A DNA stretch of 64,000 nt from Myxococcota bacterium (GCA_022447545.1 JAKVBI010000028.1:17126-81125), one strand, 5' to 3'; counted from the stretch's first letter, positions 33,147 to 42,899 are shown. The notes: generated from the sequence alone by a model not told the origin. Numbers and translations: made by a program.

Positions 33147-33542
33147 TTCCATTCTTTTCAATCCATGCCGCGGCAGCTGTTTCTTGCAAATCGGCACGTC
33201 GTAGATTCATCAGTCGCCCAAATTCAAAAATCAATATACAATCAAAATTGAAATCTAAGATGTGTAGTATGTTGGCGAGAGGCTCTCAAGAACTGCGTTC
33301 GGACAGTGGTTTCTGTTGGAATCGGGGAGGTAGACGTCGTTGTCCGGGATCTGGGGATGCGGACGACTGAGCGGGTGAGCGTTGTGAGCGATGGTCACGA
33401 GGGGCTCGCGCAGTGTCGACCCGAAGCCCAGTCGGAGTGCGGACATGGGGCCTGCTCTCCCGTTTTGTTCATAGAGAGCCGATGGCGTCGCCAGGAAAAG
33501 GCTGGGCCCCCGATCCTTTGAAGAGATACTGAAGCTGGAAAG
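33147..33542. other. AT-rich intergenic region upstream of PhyH gene
   Basis: 396 bp. The stretch 33190-33270 is clearly more AT-rich than anything nearby (runs such as TTCAAAAATCAATATACAAT) and may contain the promoter for the PhyH/P450 pair. I could not find a well-spaced -35/-10 pair, and no coding remnant is visible. Confidence 0.35.
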
Positions 33543-34349
33543 GTGGCGAGGAAGATGATTCCCAGGATGAAATCTGACGAGTCGACGGACGAGATGGCCC
33601 GTGCGCTTGGTGAGGCGGGGTGTCTGGTCGTGACCAATGCGTTCGATGCGGAGGTGGGCGCGGAAATATCTCGGGCCATGCGGCCGCATCTCGATGCGCT
33701 GCCTGCGGAATGGATCGAGAAAGACGACCCGGACTCGTTCTATCCTGGTTACACGCGGCGAGCGATCGCAATCATCGAACGGGCAGAGGCAGCCTGGGAG
33801 CTCGTGATGCACCCGATCTCCGCAGTGCTTTGCGAGAGCCACCTGGGCCCGAACTGCGAGCGCCACCAGCTGCATGTGACCGGCGCTCTCGAAGTCGGTC
33901 CGGGGGCTAGGTCGCAGATTCTTCACCGTGAAGAGGACCCTTTTCCGATTTTTCCTCTGCCACGACCGAACCTCATCGTTGCCAGCATGTGGGCGATCAG
34001 TGACTTCACCGCTGAGAATGGCGGAACGCGATTGGTTCCGGGTAGCCACCGATGGTCGGCGGACCGTGTTCACACGCCGGATGAAGTTGTCTCGGCGACG
34101 ATGCCTGCTGGCTCGGTGCTCTACTGGTTGGGTGGAACGCTTCATGGTGCGGGTGCGAATGTCTCGGCTACACAGCGCTTTGGTCTGATCCTGTCGTATT
34201 CAGTTGGTTGGGTCCGGCAGGAAGAGAACCAGTATTTGTCGATCACCCCAGAGACGGTTGCGAAACTCTCGGAGGAGATGCAGGCGCTCATCGGCCGCGA
34301 GGCCCACGATGCGCTCGGGCTCTTCGACCCGCGGATCATCCAGGTCTGA
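33543..34349 (+). CDS. Phytanoyl-CoA dioxygenase (PhyH) family protein
   Basis: 268 residues from a GTG at 33543; an ATG at 33555 is an equally possible start. The family's Fe(II)/2-oxoglutarate core is visible: His128 in SQILHREEDPFP, distal His201 in GGTLHGAGANVS, and the structural GTRLVPGSHRW. The first motif is H-R-E rather than the usual H-x-D, so Glu130 may replace the Asp ligand. Members hydroxylate acyl-CoAs or diverse small molecules. It lies 63 bp upstream of the P450 gene on the same strand, which suggests cotranscription and a shared hydrophobic substrate, though that is inference. Confidence 0.88.
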   Translation: MARKMIPRMKSDESTDEMARALGEAGCLVVTNAFDAEVGAEISRAMRPHLDALPAEWIEKDDPDSFYPGYTRRAIAIIERAEAAWELVMHPISAVLCESHLGPNCERHQLHVTGALEVGPGARSQILHREEDPFPIFPLPRPNLIVASMWAISDFTAENGGTRLVPGSHRWSADRVHTPDEVVSATMPAGSVLYWLGGTLHGAGANVSATQRFGLILSYSVGWVRQEENQYLSITPETVAKLSEEMQALIGREAHDALGLFDPRIIQV

Positions 34350-34412
34350 GTCTCGAGTCCTGTCTCCAATTCAAGGTAGGCATGGAGCCTCCATGGGCGT
34401 ATCTTTGCGCCT

Positions 34413-35579
34413 ATGGATATAGATCTCAGCAAACAGCAATTCGGGCGCGGAATTCCATTCGAAACGTTCGCCCAGCTTCGGCGCGAATCCCCGGTTTTTT
34501 GGTACGAACCGGATCAGTACTGGGTAGTTTCAAGTTTCGAACTAGTTGGTCAGGTGAACAAGGATCCCCAGCGGTTCTCGAGCCATGGAGGTCCCGCCCC
34601 TGCGGGGACGGAGAATCGGGGCGAGTTGACCTTGTTGACGATGGATCCTCCCGAGCACACCCGGATGCGCAGCCTAGTGAGTGACGCATTCAAACCGAGC
34701 CGAATCCGTGCACGTGAGGGAGAGGCAAGGGAGCTTGCTGACGAACTCGTGTCGGCGTTCGTGGCAAAAGGGGGTGGCGATTTCGTGACTGAACTCGCGA
34801 TGCCGTTCCCGTTGCGGGTCATTGGGCAGATGATGGGGATCCAGAGGGAAGACGAACCCGGGATCCTCCGGCGAGCCAACGCGACGATCGGTGGCTCGGA
34901 TCCTGAGTACGCGCCTTCTTCCTACGATGAGTTCCTGGAAATTCAGCAGGCGATGGACGATTACAACGAACGGCTGCTCGTGGAACACGAACGTGAACCG
35001 CGCGGGGACCTCATCGATGATGTCCTTGACGCACGTCTCGATGGGGAGCCGCTGAGCCGGGTACAACAACGCGCTTTTGTGAGCACATACATCGGAGGCG
35101 GTGCGGAGACGACCCGCCATCTGATCGCTCAGGGCATGCTTGCGGTACTGGAATGGCCCAGTGAGTTGGACAAATTGCGTGAGGGCGCAGACCTTAGGAC
35201 CGCTGTCGAAGAAATGCTGCGCTTCACGTCACCGGTCATGCACCATGCCCGATGGCCGGTGGAAACCGTCGAGATCGCGGGTCAATGCATCGAGCCGGAT
35301 CAACGGACCACTCTCTGGATGGTCTCTGCAAACCGAGATGAGACCGTCTTTCCCGAGCCGGAGCGCTTCGATGTGACCCGAAGCCCGAACTACCACGATG
35401 CACTTGGACCGGGGGGACCGCACTACTGCATCGGTGCCGGGCTGGCTCGCATGGAGGCAAGGATTTTGTTTGAGGCGCTGGTTCCGTATCTGGATCGCAT
35501 GGAATTGGCGGGGAAACCCGAGCGTGGTCAGAGCACGATGTTCAACATCCTGAAGCACCTTCCGCTTCGTCTGCGTTGA
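34413..35579 (+). CDS. Cytochrome P450
   Basis: 388 residues, a soluble bacterial class I-type length with no membrane anchor. The I-helix oxygen-binding motif is YIGGGAETT (residues about 227-234), the K-helix ExxR is Glu267-Arg270 in EEMLR, and the haem-thiolate loop is GPGGPHYCIGAGLAR with Cys339. MDPPEHTRMRSLVSDAF is the conserved C-helix segment. The loop has GPHYC where many members have FGxGxHxC. It needs ferredoxin and ferredoxin reductase partners, and neither gene is nearby. It probably hydroxylates a hydrophobic substrate (sterol, terpene or fatty acid-like) together with the upstream PhyH protein. Confidence 0.95.
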   Translation: MDIDLSKQQFGRGIPFETFAQLRRESPVFWYEPDQYWVVSSFELVGQVNKDPQRFSSHGGPAPAGTENRGELTLLTMDPPEHTRMRSLVSDAFKPSRIRAREGEARELADELVSAFVAKGGGDFVTELAMPFPLRVIGQMMGIQREDEPGILRRANATIGGSDPEYAPSSYDEFLEIQQAMDDYNERLLVEHEREPRGDLIDDVLDARLDGEPLSRVQQRAFVSTYIGGGAETTRHLIAQGMLAVLEWPSELDKLREGADLRTAVEEMLRFTSPVMHHARWPVETVEIAGQCIEPDQRTTLWMVSANRDETVFPEPERFDVTRSPNYHDALGPGGPHYCIGAGLARMEARILFEALVPYLDRMELAGKPERGQSTMFNILKHLPLRLR

Positions 35580-35626
35580 CGGGGAATCGGGGGCAGCGGT
35601 TTTCAACACGCATTTCAGTGAATTGT

Positions 35627-35671
35627 GGAGAAAGCTCGAACCCGCGTGGCTTTCTCCGGCAAGACATTGCC
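35627..35671. terminator. Candidate bidirectional hairpins between convergent genes
   Basis: A 9-bp perfect stem GGAGAAAGC / GCTTTCTCC (35627-35635 with 35649-35657, 13-nt loop) is followed immediately by a small GGCAA/TTGCC stem (35658-35671). They sit between the P450 stop and the MFS transporter stop, which face each other. There is no long T tract, so terminator function is a suggestion. Confidence 0.45.
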
Positions 35672-35694
35672 GTGATTGCTTCTGATGCTGAAGA

Positions 35695-37098
35695 TCAGCG
35701 CTCCGTTGGGGAATCTTCGCTGATTTGATCGGCCTGCTCGAGTTGTGAGCGGATCTCTTGTTGAGCTTTTTCGTCCAGTTGGTAGTGGTAGATGATCCAC
35801 GCGACCATCATTTCAGCGACGAAGGGCGTCAGAACGAATAGATACCGCAATCCATTGATCGCGGTGGGGTCGTTGTTTCCCGCGGGGTCGAACCCGATCC
35901 AGTCGAGTACCGGGTAGGCGATTCCGATTCCGAGCGCCATGCCGATCTTGTTCGTCATGGTGACCAGCGAATAGAAGAGTCCAGCGCGTTGCTGACCCGA
36001 TGCCAGAGTGTCGACATCGGTGACGTCTGCGACCATGGACCGAATTAGAAAACTGTGACCGCCGTAGACGAAGGCCGATACCAGGTGAACCCCTACGAAC
36101 AGTGCGATATCCCCGGGGCCAGGCAGCAGATACGCCAGCGCGAATACACCATGCCCCAGGAGTCCCGCAGCGACGGCTTTGTGTTTTCCTGTGTATTTAC
36201 TGATCCGGACCCAGGCGGGAACGGCGATGACGTTCACGATCATGTACAGAACGAGGATTCCACTGGTCCAGTCTGGCCTCTGGATGACGTGGCCGATGAT
36301 GAAGATGTATACGACTCCACGGACGGAAGAAGGGAAGCTCAACAAGAGGTCGACTACGAGGAGTCGCACCATGTGCCGATTGGCAGCCACCGTTTGAAAC
36401 GCTCGCCGGAGTCCGATGGGCGGCGTGGGAGGGACGTTTGGCTCGGGTACGAAGGTCAGTGCGATGACCGTGGTGAGGGGCAGGGCGATGACGACGAAGA
36501 GCCCCATGATTTCCATACGGTCGCTCAAGACCGTGGCATCATCGAAGAGTTCGAGGAGTGCGGGTAACGAGAGAAGCACCAGGTTCCCGAACAGGCCCGC
36601 GAATGCGATGGCGCCTTGTATCTGTGAGCGCCGGTGGTAGTTGGTGGAAAGCTCTGCGCCCCACGAGGTGATCGAGATCGTGACGAGGGTGTAGCCCGCG
36701 TAGAGACCGATGAGTCCCAGGAGCAGGTAGTTCTGAGTGATACCGTCTGGATGGATCCGTTCGGGGAAATAGATCAGGATGGCACTGGCGAACATGATCG
36801 GCGTTCCGACCGCAACCCACAGGCGGCGGCGTCCCCACCGGGTTCGTACATTGTCGGTCACGATGCCTGCCACTGGATCTGTCACGACATCCCACAGCTT
36901 GGCGAGCATGAAGGCGGCACCTACGGCTGCCAGGCCGAGTCCCAGATCCGAGGCGTAATAGGCTGGCATGTAGACGGTGATCGGGATTCCGACCCCGGAG
37001 AGTGCGGCAGAGGGTGAGGCAAAGGCGGCGACGCGAGATTTCGAGAGAGCGAGACCCGACAATGCGACTCCAGGCAAACCGGGAATGGAAGCCGCCAT
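35695..37098 (-). CDS. GPH-family (MelB-like) sodium/sugar symporter-type MFS transporter
   Basis: 467 residues with about 12 membrane segments. The signature AKLWDVVTDPVAGIVTDNV followed by RTRWGRRRLW is the family's D-x3-DP-x-G loop between helices 2 and 3 and its arginine-rich turn. GPH family members import sugars, glucuronides or other organic substrates with Na+ or H+. In this context the substrate may be an intermediate handled by the nearby amidohydrolases and oxygenases rather than a sugar. It is convergent with the P450 gene and 199 bp downstream of the amidohydrolase start strand-wise, possibly one unit with it. Confidence 0.9.
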   Translation of the reverse strand: MAASIPGLPGVALSGLALSKSRVAAFASPSAALSGVGIPITVYMPAYYASDLGLGLAAVGAAFMLAKLWDVVTDPVAGIVTDNVRTRWGRRRLWVAVGTPIMFASAILIYFPERIHPDGITQNYLLLGLIGLYAGYTLVTISITSWGAELSTNYHRRSQIQGAIAFAGLFGNLVLLSLPALLELFDDATVLSDRMEIMGLFVVIALPLTTVIALTFVPEPNVPPTPPIGLRRAFQTVAANRHMVRLLVVDLLLSFPSSVRGVVYIFIIGHVIQRPDWTSGILVLYMIVNVIAVPAWVRISKYTGKHKAVAAGLLGHGVFALAYLLPGPGDIALFVGVHLVSAFVYGGHSFLIRSMVADVTDVDTLASGQQRAGLFYSLVTMTNKIGMALGIGIAYPVLDWIGFDPAGNNDPTAINGLRYLFVLTPFVAEMMVAWIIYHYQLDEKAQQEIRSQLEQADQISEDSPTER

Positions 37099-37297
37099 TA
37101 TGCGGGAATCCAGCGGCTCTGCGGGAACTCTGAGTCGGTGGCGGTTCTACTGAATTCTGATCGCCCCAGGTGAGGCAAGTGGCCGAGGCGCCAGAGGACC
37201 TACCAGGAGCGGGTTCAGGCGCCCTGATCAGCCTCTAGGGCCAGCATCCACGGAACGATTCGCAGGAATCCGAGTTGAAGAAACCACCTCGACCGTT

Positions 37298-38431
37298 CTA
37301 TTCGATGCCGTATACCGACGCAGCGTTCTCGTAGGTGATCTTGCGAACAGCTTCATCGCCCAGCGCTGCTAGCGGGGACTCGGCGATCGCCTTCCGGGAT
37401 TCGGGCCATGTGCTGTCTCCGTGGGGGTAGTCGGACGCCCACATCACATTTTCGATGCCGATGCGGGGAATGCATTCGACTCCAAATTCCTCGTCCTCGT
37501 AGGTGACGAGAATCTGCCGATGGAATATTTCACTCGGCAACATGGACAGCTTGTGGTCGTGCATCTTGTCGCCGTATTTGTGCAGTTCGTGATCCATCCG
37601 TTCGAGCACGTAGGGGATCCATCCGAGTCCAGCTTCTCCCAGCACGAATTTCACGTTGGGGCGCTGCTCGAGGATGCCCGAAAAGACCATGCCGCAGAGG
37701 ATCTCGTCGAGCTGGATCGGAGCGACTGCGACCATTGCCGGGAACCGCCAGGAACCGAGCTTGGACTGAAGGCTATGGAGACCGCCCCCCAGGTGAATGT
37801 GGATGGGAGTCCGAGTCTCTTCAGCGATGTCCCAGAAACGGTGCCAGCTGTCCTCGAAGATGGGGTCGACACCTTTGGCGATGGCATTGGCGACACCACT
37901 GATGATGGCGCCTCGGTGGCCGTTCTCGACGCAGCGTACGAGTTCGGCGGCTGCGGCTTCGGGGCTGTTCGAGGGGATGTCGGGAAGGGCGATCAGGCGG
38001 TTGCGATCGTAGCGGTTGAACTCTGCGGCCCAGTCGTTGTAGGCAGAAATGCAGGCTGCTCTCAAGTCCGCGTCCTGCAATTGCAGAGCCGTCGTGGTGG
38101 GTGAGTAGATGACGTGGGAGTAAACGCCATCCTGATCCATGTCCTTCAGGCGCTCTTCGGGCTGGCTCGGCCGAAAACCGAAATCATTGGCCGAGATGAA
38201 GCCCTTCGACTTTCGCCCGTAGGGGCTGAATGTCCGTCCTTCCGCCTGCCAGTAGGGGCCGTCGTCTGTATCGACCACCCGAGGTCCGTTGCTGCGGAAT
38301 TCTTCGGGTAGCCGCGATTCCCAGAGGTCTTTGGGGAGGACGTAGATGTCCATGTGGTCATCGGCGGAAATCAGTCTTTGGTTGGGGTCCAGCGACACGG
38401 GGTGCTCCTCGGTTTCAGGTGATGTGAGCAT
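37298..38431 (-). CDS. Amidohydrolase_2 family metal-dependent hydrolase (1 of 4)
   Basis: 377 residues. It opens LISADDHMDIY, where Asp24-x-His26 replaces the classical DxHxH first metal motif. It continues with PIHIHLGGGLHS (metal His), FVLGEAGLGWIPYVLERMD and ends with MWASDYPHGDSTWP, whose Asp is the last metal ligand. These are the hallmarks of PF04909 TIM-barrel hydrolases/decarboxylases such as ACMSD and gamma-resorcylate decarboxylase relatives. The reaction is probably hydrolysis or decarboxylation of a catabolic intermediate. The upstream start near 38431 lies 68 bp from the divergent kinase-like gene. Confidence 0.9.
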   Translation of the reverse strand: MLTSPETEEHPVSLDPNQRLISADDHMDIYVLPKDLWESRLPEEFRSNGPRVVDTDDGPYWQAEGRTFSPYGRKSKGFISANDFGFRPSQPEERLKDMDQDGVYSHVIYSPTTTALQLQDADLRAACISAYNDWAAEFNRYDRNRLIALPDIPSNSPEAAAAELVRCVENGHRGAIISGVANAIAKGVDPIFEDSWHRFWDIAEETRTPIHIHLGGGLHSLQSKLGSWRFPAMVAVAPIQLDEILCGMVFSGILEQRPNVKFVLGEAGLGWIPYVLERMDHELHKYGDKMHDHKLSMLPSEIFHRQILVTYEDEEFGVECIPRIGIENVMWASDYPHGDSTWPESRKAIAESPLAALGDEAVRKITYENAASVYGIE

Positions 38432-38499
38432 TGTAATCGATTCGCCGCGCCGAATCTGGCCCCGCTAGTTCGAAAGGCTAACCCACGGGGGCGGACCCA

Positions 38500-39621
38500 A
38501 TGCGCTACGGAGGGGGCCCACCACGCGATGTCATCCCACTGGAAGCCCCTGGAAATTTTCGTACCGTTGGGCACGAAGTGAGTGAAGAGGCCCCCGAAAT
38601 CATTCGCAAGGGCTGGGTCGCGCTGGGCGATGGCCGCAGTCTCGAAGACGTCGCGGACGCAAGCCCGAACGTCTCCACGAACCGGGTCTATCGTCTCTTT
38701 CTGGACGATCGAAGCTGTGTGTTCGCGAAGGTGGCCTCATACGGCTCGTTCATCCACTTTCGGCAGGATCACCAACGCATCGATCGTTGGATCGACTTGC
38801 TGGCAGGGGGGCGTTTCGAGAGTTTTCTGGCGCCTGTCCTATCGAGAGACGGCGACGTATTCACCTACCGGGATGGTCGTGAGTGGGTGGTTTTCTATGG
38901 CGAGGTGGATCGCCGAGGGTTCTTGCCACGACGCCTGGAGGATGGACAGGTGGATGCGCTCGGCGGGGAGATTGCAGCCCTTCACGATGAGAGTGCGCGC
39001 TGTGCGAAGAGTCTGGATGCGACCTGGAAGACTATGGGTTCGGACCTTGCTGCACTGTATGATGCGGCCGCGGATCCGAGGTGGCGCGCGGACCGCGGCT
39101 TCACGCGCGCTCAGGCTGCCCTCGTACAACGTCATTGCGATACGTTCTTCCAGAACGCCGAGCATCTCGGTTATCACGGCTTCGAGAAGATCCCCGTTCT
39201 GCTCGATTGGAATATCGGAAACTTCTCGGTCGAGACCGGGGAGGCGGGGCTCCGCCTCTACAGCCGCTGGGACTACGATTGGTTTCGCCTCGAGCCTCGA
39301 ATCCTGGACTTCTATTCCCTGAGTCGAGTGGTCAGACAGAGTGGGGACGAGACGCGGTTCAGCTACACGCCGGATGTGTTTCTGGAACCGCGCTTCCAGC
39401 GTTTCCTGCTCGCGTACCATGAGGTGTCGCCGCTATCGACTCAGGAGGTTCGCTTCCTCCGTGAGGCCTATCGATTCTTCATCCTCAACTACGTCCTTCA
39501 CGTGGGAGAGCATTTCTTCCAGTGGAGCGTCGCTCCTCGACTGCAGAACGAGGCGCTGGAGTTCTATCTGCCTGCCGCCGACGCGCTATCGCTGGAGACC
39601 CTGGTCGACCTCATCAGCTGA
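38500..39621 (+). CDS. APH-fold phosphotransferase-like protein
   Basis: 373 residues. The core resembles aminoglycoside/choline kinase-like proteins. CVFAKVASYGSFIHF is the nucleotide-lobe Lys region. LGGEIAALHDES follows. VLLDWNIGNFSVE stands where HGDxxxxN is normal (Asp and Asn kept, His replaced by Leu-type context). SRWDYDWFRLEPRILDFYSL occupies the DFG-like metal site with Asp retained. An RVYRLFLDDR glycine-poor loop is present. Activity is therefore plausible but altered motifs leave doubt. The substrate is unknown. The 3' end overlaps the convergent HAD gene by 8 bp. Confidence 0.7.
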   Translation: MRYGGGPPRDVIPLEAPGNFRTVGHEVSEEAPEIIRKGWVALGDGRSLEDVADASPNVSTNRVYRLFLDDRSCVFAKVASYGSFIHFRQDHQRIDRWIDLLAGGRFESFLAPVLSRDGDVFTYRDGREWVVFYGEVDRRGFLPRRLEDGQVDALGGEIAALHDESARCAKSLDATWKTMGSDLAALYDAAADPRWRADRGFTRAQAALVQRHCDTFFQNAEHLGYHGFEKIPVLLDWNIGNFSVETGEAGLRLYSRWDYDWFRLEPRILDFYSLSRVVRQSGDETRFSYTPDVFLEPRFQRFLLAYHEVSPLSTQEVRFLREAYRFFILNYVLHVGEHFFQWSVAPRLQNEALEFYLPAADALSLETLVDLIS

Positions 39622-40450
39622 GGATCGAAGAGCAGACATGGTTGGGCCGTATGCCCGAGATTTCGATCATCTCCTCGGCCCGGTCGGGCGGCGTATTGCC
39701 CGAGAGCACGAGTGCCGTATCGAGACCGAAGCGTGCGCCCCCGAGGATATCGGTCTCCAGGGTGTCACCGACCATCAAAACATCTCCGGGTCGCAGACCC
39801 GGGTGTTGGGTAGCGGCCCGGGCGAAGGCAGAGGAGAACATGCGCGGGTCGGGTTTTCCGAAGAAGATGAGGTCACGCCCCAAGGCGGCTTCGAGTAGGC
39901 GCCCAAGGCTGCCTGCGGCCAGCGCCACCTCGTTGCCGCGTACGGGGTACGTGAGGTCTGCGTTTGCGACGACCACGGGGATTTCGGCTTCTCGCAGAAG
40001 GTTGAGGCATCGGTTCAAAGCGATAGACCAATCGAAGCCCTCGTCGTCGAGTATCGCAATCGCTTTTGGTGAGTCCTGGGTCCGGCATTCCTCGACTGGG
40101 AGAGCGCGGAGACCGACTTGCTCGATGAAATATGCGGAGGAGGCTGTACCGAGGTAGGCGACCGGCCCCTCACCGACTGTCTCTGCCAGGAACTCACTGG
40201 CGAGAAGTCCGGAAGAGAGGATCTTTTCGGCGGGAACGAGCGTTCCGCGCTCTGCGTGCACATAGCTTCGAGCCATCTGTTCTGGTGAGCGCGAGGCATC
40301 GTTGGTGAGGATATAGATGTCCTTGCCCTGGGACCGGAGGCGATCCAAGACCGCCGCCGAACCGGGGAGGACGCCCGAGGCATTCTTCAGCACTCCGAAA
40401 GCATCTAGAAAAATGACGGGGTAGCGTTCGGTGAGTTCGGAGAAGTCCAC
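39614..40450 (-). CDS. HAD superfamily subclass IIA phosphatase
   Basis: 278 residues from a GTG at 40450 with AGGA about 10 nt upstream. VIFLDAFGVLKNASGVLPGS is HAD motif I in the D-x-(W/F)-G variant; Asp16 is the nucleophile and the second Asp of DxD is replaced, as in the TIGR01459-like group. IYILTNDASRS is motif II, GKPDPRMF motif III and VLMVGDTLETDILGG motif IV with the two Mg-binding Asp. LxTNxxSR fits the NagD/p-nitrophenyl phosphatase class. It hydrolyses small phosphorylated metabolites; the physiological one is unknown. Confidence 0.88.
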   Translation of the reverse strand: MDFSELTERYPVIFLDAFGVLKNASGVLPGSAAVLDRLRSQGKDIYILTNDASRSPEQMARSYVHAERGTLVPAEKILSSGLLASEFLAETVGEGPVAYLGTASSAYFIEQVGLRALPVEECRTQDSPKAIAILDDEGFDWSIALNRCLNLLREAEIPVVVANADLTYPVRGNEVALAAGSLGRLLEAALGRDLIFFGKPDPRMFSSAFARAATQHPGLRPGDVLMVGDTLETDILGGARFGLDTALVLSGNTPPDRAEEMIEISGIRPNHVCSSILS

Positions 40451-40598
40451 GGGTCAGCGTCCTGTTAGAACCGACCTGCGATCGTGGAGATCATTTCCAC
40501 TGAAGGGCGCTCCTTCATGGTCAATGAGTATAGGCGGGCTCAAGGATCTCATTCGAATCCGTGGAGGAAAATTTCGCTTTCGAGCATAGGCGTCTTGA

Positions 40599-42167
40599 TC
40601 AGGGCACTTGTGCGGCGGCGGCAGCCGACTTCATGGCTTCTCCGTCTTCAGGAAGAATCCATCGGTCGGCCACCAGTTTGTCGGTCGAACTCGAAAACTT
40701 CTGCAGGTACGCTGCGCGGTCCGGGTAGAGTTCCTTCAGCTTTTCTTCGGTAAACGGATAGCGGGTTCCCATTACTGACAGCATTCCACCTCGGTCACTC
40801 AGCACTGCGATATGTGTGCTCGTGGGCAGGTCGATATAGGGAAGCCTCACGCCACCCAAAGCGTTACCGTTTTCGTCGCGCTTGACCTGCAGCTGCGTGC
40901 AGTCGAGTTCGATGAACGGCGCCTTGGGGGGCATCGTTCCCTCTACGACCCATTGTTGGAGGTTTCGATATGCGGCGCGAGTAACGGGTGCCCAGATGAA
41001 GTCATTCCGAGTGAATGGAAGCGATCGAGCCATCTGCTGTGAGCGGCCGAGTTCAGACGGGAGAGACTTCTGGATGTCCTCACGTGATGCTCGAATGGCG
41101 CGCTTCTGGACTCCTGGAATCTCGATTCTGCTGTGTGAGGCCCCTGCGACTTCGTAGGTCACTACACCGCCTTTCGGCGTAGCGCTATCGGGCATTCGGG
41201 TATAGCGCCCTAGCCAGTACTCACCCTCCGAATAGATGGACATGAAGGGGACTTCCGAATCCGCAATGATGTTTCGCGGATCCGTGTACGGTACGTCATC
41301 GGAGCATTGATTGATGCGTGCCATGGCGGGTGCGACGATGGAGAGATAGCCGTCGTAGACGGGTTTTCCGTTTGGCGTTCGATAGCGGTGATGGAAACCC
41401 TTGTGGTACGTCCGAAGGTAGATGGACGATTGCGATACGCCCGAAAGGTAGGTTCGGGGCGCGGAGAACCCTGGCAGGATCCGTTCGCGCTCGTCGCTTT
41501 TCAACAGTAGACCGAGTTGTCCGATCATGTCCCAGACGAGCCCATCCTCGGTCTCGGGTTTGGAGATTGCAGTGAATGATCCCACCAACATGGCTTCGGG
41601 AAGAATCGTCGGGGATTCGCATCGCGCTTCTTCCGGGACCGGGCTGCTCCAATCCAGCGGTGCATAACGATCCGGGTCGAAGCGCTTGAGAGAAGCGATC
41701 GTCACGGGCTTGGTACTGATTCCGACCCATGCGTCGCCCCGAGCCACCATCTGATCGAAATCCGTCGGGCTTCCGTTGTCTACATTGAGGCTTGCGTTGA
41801 GTATGTTGACCTCGATGTTTCCACTGAAACGAGCTGGGTCACGAGGTCTCACCACCAGAATGCGCGTGGTGTAGGGTCCGGGGCCCGCGACAATATCGAG
41901 TTCGGAACCCTCCCCAGCCCATTCGTAGACGTTGGCCTCACCGGAGAGAAAGTACTCCTCCTCCACGTATCCTTCGGTCTCGAGGGCTCCTCCTGACGAA
42001 AGATAGGGTCTCGATTCATCGTTGACGGGGATTGGTCCGCTGACAGTTGGCAGCGTTGAAATTTTTTGCGGCGCCGGCCTCGTGTTCGCTGACGCAGGGT
42101 TCAAGGTCAAAGGTGCTACCAGCATCACCCATAGAGAAACAAATCTGAAAGTTACATCTCTTCGCAT
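40599..42167 (-). CDS. Secreted alpha/beta-hydrolase-domain protein (Abhydrolase_10-like)
   Basis: 522 residues, GAGG 6 nt before the ATG. A signal peptide (FRFVSLWVMLVAPLTLNPASA) is followed by a domain found in environmental proteobacteria, with YEWAGEGSELDIVAGPGPY near the start, TRILVVRPRDPARFSGNIEV and nucleophile elbow SGVSQSS. YEVAGASHSRIEIPG contains the likely catalytic His. These match the long Abhydrolase_10 family (PF20091), which is secreted and of unknown substrate. It lies between oxygenase and amidohydrolase genes, so ester or amide cleavage of an imported compound is plausible. The next minus-strand gene (NTF2-like) is 208 bp upstream. Confidence 0.82.
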   Translation of the reverse strand: MRRDVTFRFVSLWVMLVAPLTLNPASANTRPAPQKISTLPTVSGPIPVNDESRPYLSSGGALETEGYVEEEYFLSGEANVYEWAGEGSELDIVAGPGPYTTRILVVRPRDPARFSGNIEVNILNASLNVDNGSPTDFDQMVARGDAWVGISTKPVTIASLKRFDPDRYAPLDWSSPVPEEARCESPTILPEAMLVGSFTAISKPETEDGLVWDMIGQLGLLLKSDERERILPGFSAPRTYLSGVSQSSIYLRTYHKGFHHRYRTPNGKPVYDGYLSIVAPAMARINQCSDDVPYTDPRNIIADSEVPFMSIYSEGEYWLGRYTRMPDSATPKGGVVTYEVAGASHSRIEIPGVQKRAIRASREDIQKSLPSELGRSQQMARSLPFTRNDFIWAPVTRAAYRNLQQWVVEGTMPPKAPFIELDCTQLQVKRDENGNALGGVRLPYIDLPTSTHIAVLSDRGGMLSVMGTRYPFTEEKLKELYPDRAAYLQKFSSSTDKLVADRWILPEDGEAMKSAAAAAQVP

Positions 42168-42375
42168 GGCATCCCTCTTTTTTGAATTCGGTGGGCCTCA
42201 TGTCGCGGTCTTCGGGCCGTGCTTGGTCTGCCCAAGTTTCATCGTCTCCGATATCTTCAATCCAAGAGCTCGGAGTTCTTGGTAGGGAGCCCTCGATCAT
42301 TCGTTTGCGGGCAACCTCAATGCGGATCGGTCTTACTCATTCGTAAGCTTCCGCTGGTTGCGACGTCAACGAGTT

Positions 42376-42720
42376 TCAGGCGTCTTCAGATTTCGGAAAC
42401 ATGACACGAACCGAAAGGATCTGATCACCTTCGACTTCGAAAAGGTCCAGGTAACGGCTCCCTGGGCCGTTGCGACCCGGGAGTCGGAGAATCGCAGCGA
42501 CCATGGGTGGGCTTACGAGCAGGTGCTCGAGTTCCGGGTGGGGGGTTGGTGTCGGAAAGATGCTCTCGTAGAAGTCACCGATTGCTGCGCGTCCCTCGTA
42601 TCGTGTCCCGTGCTGATCAATCCGGACTGCGTCGGTGGCGTACAGGTCACGCACGCTTGGATCAGAAGCGTGTACTCGGTCGAACACAGTCCTCACCAGC
42701 TGCTCCGGGTCCATAATCAT
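42376..42720 (-). CDS. Small SnoaL/NTF2-like protein
   Basis: 114 residues. MDPEQLVRTVFDRVHASDPS, YATDAVRIDQHGTRYEGRAA, IGDFYESIF and VEGDQILSVRVMF follow the helix-strand order of the NTF2/SnoaL cone fold. It could start at 42720 or at the ATG two codons later (42714). No catalytic residues can be assigned. It is divergent from the TauD-amidohydrolase operon, so it might act in the same pathway as an isomerase or hydrolase, but this rests on position only. Confidence 0.8.
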   Translation of the reverse strand: MIMDPEQLVRTVFDRVHASDPSVRDLYATDAVRIDQHGTRYEGRAAIGDFYESIFPTPTPHPELEHLLVSPPMVAAILRLPGRNGPGSRYLDLFEVEGDQILSVRVMFPKSEDA

Positions 42721-42899
42721 TTTCTCGCTATTTGAGATGTTCGATTTTCTCGTATGGTGCGGTGTTTGGAAGATCCTCTGCGTTTCATGCCTTTGTCACG
42801 TCCCGCATTGGAAGGTCTTTGCATGCTATCCTGATTTCATCGTCGAGACTATGCCCGCAAATGGCTTCAATGGAGTGGTGCCACGTCACGACCGAGGCA

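Noticed and set aside
33255-34145. A 296-residue minus-strand frame opposite the PhyH gene
   Set aside because: No motif; Arg/His-rich antisense reading of a well-supported dioxygenase.
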